Source: Rhodospirillaceae bacterium
GTDB taxonomy: Bacteria > Pseudomonadota > Alphaproteobacteria > JABSOH01
Direction of reading: 5' to 3'
DNA length: 10,150 nt
Assembly: GCA_020629355.1 (NCBI GenBank)
Contig: JAHDDM010000025.1
Location: 1-10,150 of the forward strand
Below, piece by piece: positions 1 to 6,441 of this stretch. Numbering within the stretch: the stretch's first letter is position 1; every line of letters starts with the position of its first letter. The position numbers and the translations under genes are program-made. Below the pieces are notes generated by a model, which saw only the letters and a list, made by a program, of their open reading frames with translations, did no database searches and was not told the DNA's origin.

Positions 1-2
1 GG

Positions 3-1295
3 TTATGCTCTGCTAGAGAACTCTGGATAGGCTTCAAGGCCGCATTCTGAAAGATCAAGCCCATCATATTCGTCTTCTGCTTCAGCCCGTAGTCCGATGC
101 TGTATTTTAGGCCGTACCAGATAATTGTAGAGCAGACGATCACAAATGCACCAACTGAGACCACACCTAGAAGCTGGCCTGTGAAGGTTGCGTCTGCATT
201 AGAGAATAATACCGCAAACGTTCCCCAGATACCTGCAACAAGGTGAACAGGCACAGCACCAACAACGTCATCGATTTTCATCTTGTCCAGTAAAGGCACG
301 GTAATGACCACCAAAGCTGCCCCAACCGAGCCGATCAATACCGCCAGCATGGGTGTGGGTGATAGGGGTTCGGCGGTAATCGCGACCAATCCGCCTAATG
401 CGCCGTTTAAGGTCATGGTTAAATCAATCTTGCGATACAGGGCTTTGGTCAAAACGAGTGCCAGTACTGCCCCTGCTGAGGCTGCCAAAGTGGAATTGTT
501 ATAGATAGTGCTGATGGCGATGATATTGGCGGCACTGTCCATGGCCAGTTGCGAGCCGCCATTGAAACCAAACCAGCCGAACCAAAGCAGGAAAGTTCCG
601 ATGGTTGCCATGGGCAAATTCGAGCCAGGCATGGGTTTCACCCCGCCACTTGCGGGATATTTGCCCTTACGTGCGCCGAGAATAATAACACCTGTTAAGG
701 CTGCCCAGCCGCCGACGGAATGCACAATAGTCGAGCCGGCAAAATCGACAAAACCAGCCTGTGCAAGGAAACCGCCACCCCAAGACCATGCGCCTTGGAT
801 GGGATAGACCAAAGCCGTGAATATTGCGCTAAAGATCAGAAAAGCGGGTAATTTAATCCGCTCTGCCACCGCACCAGAGACAATCGAGGCAACCTTGCCC
901 ACAAACAACATCTGAAAGAACCAGTCTGAACCCACGCTATAGCTATTGCCTTCGATAAATACACCATCAACAACAGCGGGGTCTTCAGCAGACCACAGGC
1001 CGAGGCTGCCCATGAAACTGGTGACATCCTGATACATCAGATTATAGCCCACCAGCCAGTAGGTTAAAGTCGCAATGGCAAACAGGCCGATATTTTTGGT
1101 GCATTGTACGGTGACATTTTTTGTCCGCACTAGGCCAGCCTCAAGCAAGCAAAATCCAGCTGCCATGATCATCACCAGAAACCCATGCATGAGAAAGGAC
1201 AGGCTGTTGAGAATAAAGGCGGTTTCGGCGTCTGGCGCTGCCAGCGCGAGTTGCGGTGTGATCAAAAACAAGGTGGCAATTAAAACGGCAGGCAT
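3..1295 (-). CDS. amt: Ammonium transporter, Amt/MEP/Rh family
   Basis: This inner-membrane channel protein takes up ammonium/ammonia as a trimer and is normally gated by a PII protein (GlnK/GlnB). The 430-residue product begins with a signal-peptide-like segment (MPAVLIATLFLITPQLALAA), as in many Amt proteins, followed by about eleven hydrophobic segments. The twin pore histidines are visible at H192 (GSTIVHSVGG) and H351 (VPVHLVAGIWGT), matching AmtB H168 and H318 by family knowledge. The cytoplasmic tail ends in the usual EYDGLDLSECGLEAYPEF-type block that contacts PII. I chose the ATG at 1295 because GAGGG lies about 10 bases upstream and the signal peptide starts cleanly there; an in-frame TTG at 1322 would add nine unlikely residues. 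Its usual partner glnK is not adjacent: a divergent LysR-type gene occupies the upstream side. Family assignment is very secure; control by nitrogen status is inferred from the family. Confidence 0.96.
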   Translation of the reverse strand: MPAVLIATLFLITPQLALAAPDAETAFILNSLSFLMHGFLVMIMAAGFCLLEAGLVRTKNVTVQCTKNIGLFAIATLTYWLVGYNLMYQDVTSFMGSLGLWSAEDPAVVDGVFIEGNSYSVGSDWFFQMLFVGKVASIVSGAVAERIKLPAFLIFSAIFTALVYPIQGAWSWGGGFLAQAGFVDFAGSTIVHSVGGWAALTGVIILGARKGKYPASGGVKPMPGSNLPMATIGTFLLWFGWFGFNGGSQLAMDSAANIIAISTIYNNSTLAASAGAVLALVLTKALYRKIDLTMTLNGALGGLVAITAEPLSPTPMLAVLIGSVGAALVVITVPLLDKMKIDDVVGAVPVHLVAGIWGTFAVLFSNADATFTGQLLGVVSVGAFVIVCSTIIWYGLKYSIGLRAEAEDEYDGLDLSECGLEAYPEFSSRA

Positions 1296-1325
1296 GGCAG
1301 AATATCCCTCAAAAATTATCAATGC

Positions 1326-1339
1326 AGCTTTATAAAGCT
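1326..1339. promoter_or_regulatory. Perfect 14-bp palindrome AGCTTTATAAAGCT, possible operator over an amt -10 box
   Basis: AGCTTTATAAAGCT reads identically on both strands. It contains a TATAAA hexamer in either orientation and lies about 30 bases upstream of the chosen amt start, where a -10 box could be. No good -35 hexamer is seen at the right distance. It may be a regulator site overlapping the amt promoter, or simply an AT-rich chance palindrome. Confidence 0.35.
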
Positions 1340-1371
1340 TTTAGCGTAGCCTGAATTGTGCTAATTTTGCA

Positions 1372-1397
1372 TTGATGTGCTGCATTTTTTGCATCAA
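1372..1397. promoter_or_regulatory. Inverted repeat TTGATG-N14-CATCAA, candidate LysR-type binding site
   Basis: The outer arms TTGATG (1372-1377) and CATCAA (1392-1397) match perfectly across a 14-base spacer, and the spacer itself contains TGC-T-GCA. LysR-type regulators usually bind a dyad with a T-N11-A core upstream of their own or a divergent gene, and this element lies between the LysR-type gene and divergent amt. The sequence shows the dyad; assigning it to this regulator is inference. Confidence 0.35.
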
Positions 1398-1490
1398 GAG
1401 GCGAGGGGCGGTTCTACCGCGACAGGGAAAAATATTCTTTGTCGTGAGGGATAACGAGAAAACCGTGAACAATAAGAAAAAACAAAAACC

Positions 1491-2384
1491 ATGCGTTTCT
1501 TAAACAGTTTTGATTATCTTGAAGTTGTGGTGCGGGAGGGCTCGATCCGTAAAGCCGCCGAGGGTCTTGCCATTACGGCGACCGCGTTGAATCGCCGTAT
1601 CCTTGCCCTTGAGGCTGAAATTGGCACACCTTTATTCGAGCGATTGCCCAGCGGTGTACGTTTGAATGCGGCGGGGGAATTGTTTTTGCACCATATTCGC
1701 GCTCAAGGCAGTGACTTGACGCGAGTTCTGGCGCAAATTGCAGATTTATCGGGTTTACGCCGAGGCCAAATACGCTTGAGCCTGTGCTCTGAAATACAGA
1801 ATGGTATGATCATGCAGGCCATAGCAGAGTATCGCCGAGATTATCCAGGGGTCAGCTTTGCGTTGTTTGACGATGATGCGGAAGCCACTTTAGAGCAGCT
1901 AGAAACTTTTAAGGTCGATATTGCGGTCTCTTTTGATGCCTTGCCGCCAACCCGCGTCCACTTGATCAGCAGTATTCCGCAAACCATCGAGGTTGCTATG
2001 CGCACCCAGCATCCTCTGGCAGCAAAGTCTTGTATTCGTTTGCATGAATGCCGTGATTATCCGATAATTTTGCCCGCAGAGAATACCTTGCGCACCAGTA
2101 TTGATGTCGGATTGATGCAGCAGAGTCTGAATATGTCGCCGATTGTGGTCTGTAATACTGCTGTCAGCACCCATGAGTATCTTGAATACGAGAACGCTCT
2201 AGGCTTTCATTTTGCACTTGCGCGCCCAAGAGTGCCGCATATTCACAGTGTACCTGTGCATTCAAAAGACCTTGGTTTAGCGCATTTGAAGCTCTATAAA
2301 ATCAAGGGTAGGGTATTGCCTGTACCGTCTGCAAAATTTCTTGATCACATGATGCGACATTTCAATGAACTCTACGCTACCTAA
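1491..2384 (+). CDS. LysR-type transcriptional regulator
   Basis: This 297-residue protein has the standard LysR-type length and layout. An N-terminal winged helix-turn-helix covers about residues 5-65: GSIRKAAEGLAITATALNRR, then ALEAEIGTPLFERL, then VRLNAAGE. A linker helix and a two-lobed periplasmic-binding-like effector domain follow from about residue 92 (GQIRLSLCSEIQ) to 290. The ATG at 1491 gives the usual N terminus (MRFLNSFDYLEVVV), although no strong ribosome site precedes it. It is divergent from amt, but it also heads a rightward cluster, overlapping the next gene by 20 bases, so it may control either or both. Its effector is unknown; a substrate of the downstream PLP/thiamine-diphosphate enzymes is a reasonable guess only. 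Confidence 0.93.
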   Translation: MRFLNSFDYLEVVVREGSIRKAAEGLAITATALNRRILALEAEIGTPLFERLPSGVRLNAAGELFLHHIRAQGSDLTRVLAQIADLSGLRRGQIRLSLCSEIQNGMIMQAIAEYRRDYPGVSFALFDDDAEATLEQLETFKVDIAVSFDALPPTRVHLISSIPQTIEVAMRTQHPLAAKSCIRLHECRDYPIILPAENTLRTSIDVGLMQQSLNMSPIVVCNTAVSTHEYLEYENALGFHFALARPRVPHIHSVPVHSKDLGLAHLKLYKIKGRVLPVPSAKFLDHMMRHFNELYAT

Positions 2385-2955
2385 CGCAGAATTTTTAGAC
2401 GAGATTCGATCATGCACGCTGTGTACGGACTTGCCTCTTGGGGCAAAACCTATTGTGCAATTTCATCCCTCTGCCAAGTGCTTGATTGCTGGACAGGCAC
2501 CAGGGCGGATCACTCATGCTCAAGGCAGGCCGTTTGATGATCCTTCTGGCAATCGCTTGCGGGCATGGTTGGGGATTGATCAGGAAATCTTTTATGATCC
2601 ACAAAAAATCGCGATTGTGCCGATGGGCTTTTGTTATCCAGGAACGGGTAAGGGCGGTGACTTGCCGCCGCGTCCTGAATGTGCTGCAAAATGGCGCAAG
2701 CCAATATTGGCGACTCTGGAGAATATCGAATTGACGTTGCTTATCGGGCGGTATGCGTTGGATTGGCATCTTCCAGCACAGAAAAAGACTTCTGTGACGG
2801 AGATAGTGCGGAATTGGCAAGAATACTGGCCGACAGTCCTGCCTTTGCCGCATCCGAGTCCGCGCAATAATCGCTGGCTGCAAAAGAATCCGTGGTTCGA
2901 GGCCGAAATTGTGCCAGAACTACAGGCAAGGGTTCGTTTGCTGTTGAAAGGATAA
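2365..2955 (+). CDS. Uracil-DNA glycosylase superfamily protein, probable Fe-S type
   Basis: Members of this fold remove uracil or damaged bases from DNA. The 196-residue chain has a motif-A-like GQAPGR at residues 43-48 (GEAPG in family 4 enzymes) and the motif-B-like HPSPRNN at 163-169, which resembles the HPSPRN block of SMUG1. Four cysteines, C17-X2-C20, C90 and C106 (15 residues apart), are arranged like the 4Fe-4S ligands of family 4/5 glycosylases. The wording suggests the little-studied HI_0220.2-like branch; that subfamily name is from memory. The start at 2365 lies inside the end of the LysR-type gene (20-base overlap), so the two are probably translationally coupled; no strong ribosome site is visible. 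The next gene starts 3 bases after its stop. Activity on uracil is not proven by these motifs. Confidence 0.85.
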   Translation: MNSTLPNAEFLDEIRSCTLCTDLPLGAKPIVQFHPSAKCLIAGQAPGRITHAQGRPFDDPSGNRLRAWLGIDQEIFYDPQKIAIVPMGFCYPGTGKGGDLPPRPECAAKWRKPILATLENIELTLLIGRYALDWHLPAQKKTSVTEIVRNWQEYWPTVLPLPHPSPRNNRWLQKNPWFEAEIVPELQARVRLLLKG

Positions 2956-2958
2956 ATC

Positions 2959-4206
2959 GTGCTTGCTGATCATTTAGAGGAAATTCGTGCGCAATTTGCC
3001 CATGTCGATACCTGCCCAATCAGTGGCACGCGGGCATTTTTTGAAAATGCTGGCGGGGCATTGACACTAAAATCGGTCTTGGAGACCAGCGCTTTCTATG
3101 CTGCAATACCAGACAATCAAGGCCGCGCGAATCCGACCTCAGAGGCTCTGGTGCAGACGATTGCCACTGCCAAAGAGGATATACGGCTTTGGTTCAATGC
3201 ACCAGATGGTGAAGTTTTTATCGGTGAAAGCGGTACAGAGCTGTTGTTTCGTTTGATTCGCACGGCTGTTTGTGCTGTAGGCCATAACAAGAATACCGTG
3301 ATATTGGGCAGCACCCTAGAACATCCCGCCACCTTCAGCGCGGCAGGACATTGGGCGAAAATCCATGGTCTTCAGCATATGATGATTGCCCATAATACGA
3401 CCACGGGCTGCATCACTGCCGAAGATTATGCCGAACATATTACGCCAGAGACGCGGGTGGCGACCATCATCCATACCTCGCCAGCAACAGGGATTGGTGT
3501 TGATGTTGCTGCCATTGCGGCGGTCATTCGCCAACGCGCGCCAGAATGTTTGATTATTGTCGATGGGATTCAACATGCCAGCCATGGCGCGATGGATATT
3601 GTAGGTTATGACATCGATGGTTATGTGCTTTCAGGCTATAAAGTCTTCTCGCGTCATGGTTACGGCATTGCCTGGGCATCAGAACGCTTGATGAAGGCGG
3701 GAATCGAGCAGCTCAAGGATGGGCCTGTCCGAAATTGGGAATTTGGCACGCGCGATACTGGTGCTTACGCCAGCACAACAGACGTTGTGGCCTATCTTGA
3801 TTGGTTGGGAGGGCTTTTGCAACCGAAGGCTGTAACTCGTCGCGCGCGTCTTGAAGCTGCTGCAGATGGGATTCAAGGACACGAAAATAGTCTGTGCCAG
3901 GTCTTGCTTCACGGTATCGAGCATCATGCTGGTCTTGCAGATATGGCGGGGATACAGATTTTGGGCGGTGTGGATAATCCAGCACGAGAAGGTCTGGTTT
4001 GTTTTGCACATAAAGACATTCCAGCTGTGAAAATAGTTGCGCATCTGAATGCGCATGGTGTGTGTACCCATACCCGCAAGGCGGATCATTACTCTGGTAC
4101 GATATTGCGTCCGTTGAGATTGGAAAGCGCGGTGCGGGTCTCGATGTGCCACTATAATAGCGTAGCTGAGGTTATACGCCTGCTCGAAGCCTTACGGAGA
4201 CTATAA
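2959..4206 (+). CDS. PLP-dependent class V aminotransferase / NifS-fold enzyme, no obvious desulfurase cysteine
   Basis: This 415-residue fold-type I PLP enzyme is related to cysteine desulfurases, selenocysteine lyases and isopenicillin-N epimerase-like proteins. Visible landmarks are EHPATF with H122 (PLP-stacking histidine), VDGIQHASH with D202 (pyridine nitrogen) and Q205, the Schiff-base lysine K228 in SGYKVF, and R393 in VRVSMCHYN (substrate carboxylate). The loop that should carry the SufS-type catalytic cysteine (RTGHHCA) reads HTRKADHYSG here, with no cysteine in place. C369 and C397 lie elsewhere and do not align. The overall wording resembles the uncharacterised VC1184 subfamily (from memory). 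The start is GTG at 2959, preceded by AAAGGA at good spacing and 3 bases after the glycosylase stop. The E1 gene follows 3 bases after its stop. Fold and cofactor are secure; reaction and substrate are unknown. Confidence 0.88.
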   Translation: MLADHLEEIRAQFAHVDTCPISGTRAFFENAGGALTLKSVLETSAFYAAIPDNQGRANPTSEALVQTIATAKEDIRLWFNAPDGEVFIGESGTELLFRLIRTAVCAVGHNKNTVILGSTLEHPATFSAAGHWAKIHGLQHMMIAHNTTTGCITAEDYAEHITPETRVATIIHTSPATGIGVDVAAIAAVIRQRAPECLIIVDGIQHASHGAMDIVGYDIDGYVLSGYKVFSRHGYGIAWASERLMKAGIEQLKDGPVRNWEFGTRDTGAYASTTDVVAYLDWLGGLLQPKAVTRRARLEAAADGIQGHENSLCQVLLHGIEHHAGLADMAGIQILGGVDNPAREGLVCFAHKDIPAVKIVAHLNAHGVCTHTRKADHYSGTILRPLRLESAVRVSMCHYNSVAEVIRLLEALRRL

Positions 4207-4209
4207 GCC

Positions 4210-6354
4210 ATGGATAGAGTGCGTATCGTTCACGATAATCTATGCACGAGATTGCAGTCTGGCGATTACCCTGAAGGTGCGGCTCCTGCCTCTGGTCTTG
4301 ATGCAGCACGAGAGATTTTCCGCGCACAATGTCTGAGCCGCGCACTTGATCGTACCAGCCGTGTTCTGCAAAGTCAGGGACAGGGCTTTTACACGATTGG
4401 CTCTTCTGGCCATGAAGGCATGGCGGCAGTCGCACAGGCAACACGTACCAGCGATATGGCATTCCTGCATTATCGTGATGCCGCCTTTCAGCTGATGCGT
4501 GCGCAACAGGCAGGGATGGATAGTGCGGTATGGGATATGCTGCTGTCGTTTGCCTGTGCTAAGGCTGATCCTATCTCTGGTGGACGGCATAAGGTCTTGG
4601 GATCAAAAGCACTGAATATCCCACCACAGACCTCAACAATAGCCAGCCATTTACCGAAAGCTGTCGGGGCGGCATTTTCCATTGGGCTGGCAAAACGCCA
4701 GCCGCCAGAACATCGTGTGCTGGATGATGATAGTATCGTTCTTTGCAGTTTTGGTGATGCCTCGTTGAATCATTCGACGGCACAGGGTGCAATCAATACG
4801 GCTTGCTGGACAGCCTATCAATCGATGCCTCTGCCTCTGCTGTTTGTGTGCGAAGATAATGGTATCGGTATTTCAGTCAAAACTCCAAAGGGTTGGGTTG
4901 CGGCTAATATGGCCAACCGTGCTGGCTTGCGGTATTTCGCTGCCAATGGTTGCGATATGTATCAGACCTATGCCGCAGCTCAAGCCGCCAGTGACTATGT
5001 TCGCCAGACACGAAAGCCTGCCTTTCTGCATTTGTCTCTGGTGCGATTATATGGTCATGCTGGCGCAGATATTGCCGCAAGTTATCTATCGCCGCAAGAG
5101 ATAGAAGCCGCAGAGAATAACGATCCTTTATTGCATTCGGCACGGTTGCTTGTAGCAGCAGGTGTGATGAATACACAAGAAGCCTTAGAAATGTATCTGA
5201 ATATTTGCGCTGAGGTCACGGCTCTGGCGGAGCATATCCCCGCCGAACCGCGCTTGAGAAATGCCGCCGAGGTCATGGCTTCCCTGATCCCAAGGCCAAG
5301 ACAATGTGCGATTACCACAGTGACCCCGCTTGAAAATCCATCGAAAAGCCCGATGAGCCTCAGTAAAGGCCTGAATCTGGCTTTACGCGAGGCCATGCAG
5401 TCCTATCCTGAAACTGTATTGATGGGTGAAGATATAGGCCGTAAAGGCGGCGTGTACGGTGTCACGCAAAAGCTACAGGAGAAGTTTGGCAATAGTCGTG
5501 TTGTGGATACCTTGCTCGACGAGCAATCCATCCTTGGGCTGGCAATGGGGCTGGCGCATAATGGTTTTACGCCGATTCCCGAAATTCAATTTCTGGCCTA
5601 TCTACACAATGCCGAAGACCAATTACGCGGCGAGGCCGCAACCTTATCGTTTTTCTCAGATGGGCAATTTACCAACCCGATGCTGTTGCGTATTGCGGGG
5701 TTGGGCTATCAAAAAGGCTTTGGCGGGCATTTCCATAATGACAATTCACTGGCAGTATTGCGCGATATTCCAGGTCTGATTGTTGCCTGTCCGAATCGCG
5801 CCTCCGAGGCCATATTGATGTTCCGCGAGGCACTACGTTTAGTACGGCAAGAACAGCGTCTTGTGGTGTTTCTTGAACCGATTGCGCTGTACGCGACAAA
5901 GGACCTCTACGAAACAGGGGATAACGGCTGGCTGGATGGGTATCCTGATACAGAAGAAACCGTAGATTTTGGCACCGTACAGGTGATCGGAGACGGCACG
6001 GATGTTGCCTTGATCAGCTATGGCAATGGTGCGTATCTGTGCCAACAGGCGGCAAAAGAGCTTGCAGAAAAACACGGCATTTCAGCACGTGTCATCAATA
6101 TACGCTGGCTTGTGCCGTTACCAGAACAGAGCATACATGCAGCGATACAGGGCTGTACAAAAATACTGATTGTCGATGAATGCCGCCGTTCAGGCAATAT
6201 CGCCGAAGGATTACTGAGAATCTTACACGGCTATCCGAATGTTGAGTATCTTGCAGCAGAGGATTCCTTTATTGCCACTGGCCCTGCTTTTGCGGCAACC
6301 ATGCCGAGCCGTGATACTATTGTTGCGCATATATACCAAACTGCCCCATGTTAA
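4210..6354 (+). CDS. Fused E1 alpha-beta thiamine-diphosphate 2-oxo acid dehydrogenase component
   Basis: E1 subunits decarboxylate 2-oxo acids with thiamine diphosphate and pass the acyl group to lipoyl-E2. This 714-residue chain fuses both subunits. The alpha part (about 35-345) has HYRD (87-90), a thiamine-diphosphate motif starting SFGDASLN (180-187) and ending EDNGIGIS (215-222), and YGHAGAD near 281. A proline-rich linker (about 358-382) leads to the beta part (about 383-710), with MGEDIG (405), the activating glutamate E437 in DTLLDEQS, the histidine-rich GGHFHNDNS (505-513), and a transketolase C-terminal domain. GDA replaces the usual GDG, a mild deviation. The beta wording is closest to pyruvate/branched-chain E1. 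No E2 or E3 gene is nearby, so it may borrow a housekeeping E2 or act as a stand-alone decarboxylase/ligase. GGAG precedes the ATG at 4210. The substrate is unknown. Confidence 0.9.
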   Translation: MDRVRIVHDNLCTRLQSGDYPEGAAPASGLDAAREIFRAQCLSRALDRTSRVLQSQGQGFYTIGSSGHEGMAAVAQATRTSDMAFLHYRDAAFQLMRAQQAGMDSAVWDMLLSFACAKADPISGGRHKVLGSKALNIPPQTSTIASHLPKAVGAAFSIGLAKRQPPEHRVLDDDSIVLCSFGDASLNHSTAQGAINTACWTAYQSMPLPLLFVCEDNGIGISVKTPKGWVAANMANRAGLRYFAANGCDMYQTYAAAQAASDYVRQTRKPAFLHLSLVRLYGHAGADIAASYLSPQEIEAAENNDPLLHSARLLVAAGVMNTQEALEMYLNICAEVTALAEHIPAEPRLRNAAEVMASLIPRPRQCAITTVTPLENPSKSPMSLSKGLNLALREAMQSYPETVLMGEDIGRKGGVYGVTQKLQEKFGNSRVVDTLLDEQSILGLAMGLAHNGFTPIPEIQFLAYLHNAEDQLRGEAATLSFFSDGQFTNPMLLRIAGLGYQKGFGGHFHNDNSLAVLRDIPGLIVACPNRASEAILMFREALRLVRQEQRLVVFLEPIALYATKDLYETGDNGWLDGYPDTEETVDFGTVQVIGDGTDVALISYGNGAYLCQQAAKELAEKHGISARVINIRWLVPLPEQSIHAAIQGCTKILIVDECRRSGNIAEGLLRILHGYPNVEYLAAEDSFIATGPAFAATMPSRDTIVAHIYQTAPC

Positions 6355-6355
6355 G

Positions 6356-6390
6356 GCCAGTCTCATTCAATCAATTTATATGAGACTGGC
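6356..6390. terminator. Perfect 11-bp inverted repeat between convergent genes, probable bidirectional terminator
   Basis: GCCAGTCTCAT (6356-6366) is exactly complementary to ATGAGACTGGC (6380-6390), with a 13-base AT-rich loop. It starts 2 bases after the E1 stop and lies between convergent transcripts, where a shared terminator is expected. No T-run follows on either strand, so it is not a textbook Rho-independent terminator. It may protect 3' ends or pause polymerase. Confidence 0.5.
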
Positions 6391-6407
6391 TATATAAGGC
6401 TTGTACA

Positions 6408-6432
6408 GCGCGTCTCTTGTAAGAAACTGCGC
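6408..6432. terminator. Imperfect hairpin just past the mnmC stop
   Basis: GCGCGTCTC (6408-6416) can pair with GAAACTGCGC (6423-6432) with one mismatch and one bulge, around a 6-base loop. It lies about 10 bases beyond the mnmC stop on the minus strand. It has no T-tract, so a role in mnmC transcript ending is only suggested. Confidence 0.25.
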
Positions 6433-6441
6433 AAGGCTCAT

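Larger units (their letters stand above)
1296..1490. promoter_or_regulatory. Divergent intergenic region between amt and the LysR-type gene
   Basis: This stretch of about 195 bases must hold the promoters of both amt (leftward) and the LysR-type gene (rightward). It contains a 14-bp perfect palindrome (1326-1339), a TTGATG/CATCAA inverted repeat (1372-1397), and a small GC hairpin, GCGGT-TCT-ACCGC, at 1408-1420. The sequence just before the LysR start (about 1460-1490) is A-rich with no good Shine-Dalgarno site. I could not find a convincing sigma-54 (-24/-12) element for amt: the nearest match has GG replaced by AG and the wrong spacing. Exact promoters remain unassigned. Confidence 0.55.

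Noticed and set aside
1296..1322. A TTG start for amt at 1322 adding nine residues
   Set aside because: The GAGGG ribosome site lies inside this extension and serves the ATG at 1295, which begins a clean signal peptide.
1340..1400. A sigma-54 promoter for amt on the minus strand (CAGCAC-ATCAA-TGCAAA)
   Set aside because: The -24 GG is AG, and the distance to the -12 GC is one base short of the required spacing.
1408..1420. GCGGT-TCT-ACCGC hairpin as an attenuator or terminator
   Set aside because: The stem is only 5 bp with no T-tract and lies in a leader with no peptide or alternative stems that I can see.
2410..3019. Several overlapping frames of 60-157 codons on both strands across the glycosylase gene
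   Set aside because: None shows a recognisable domain or ribosome site. All shadow the glycosylase gene, which has clear family motifs.
3679..4152. A 157-codon minus-strand frame inside the PLP enzyme gene
   Set aside because: Its composition is typical of antisense shadow, with no domain, and the overlapping plus-strand gene is strongly supported.
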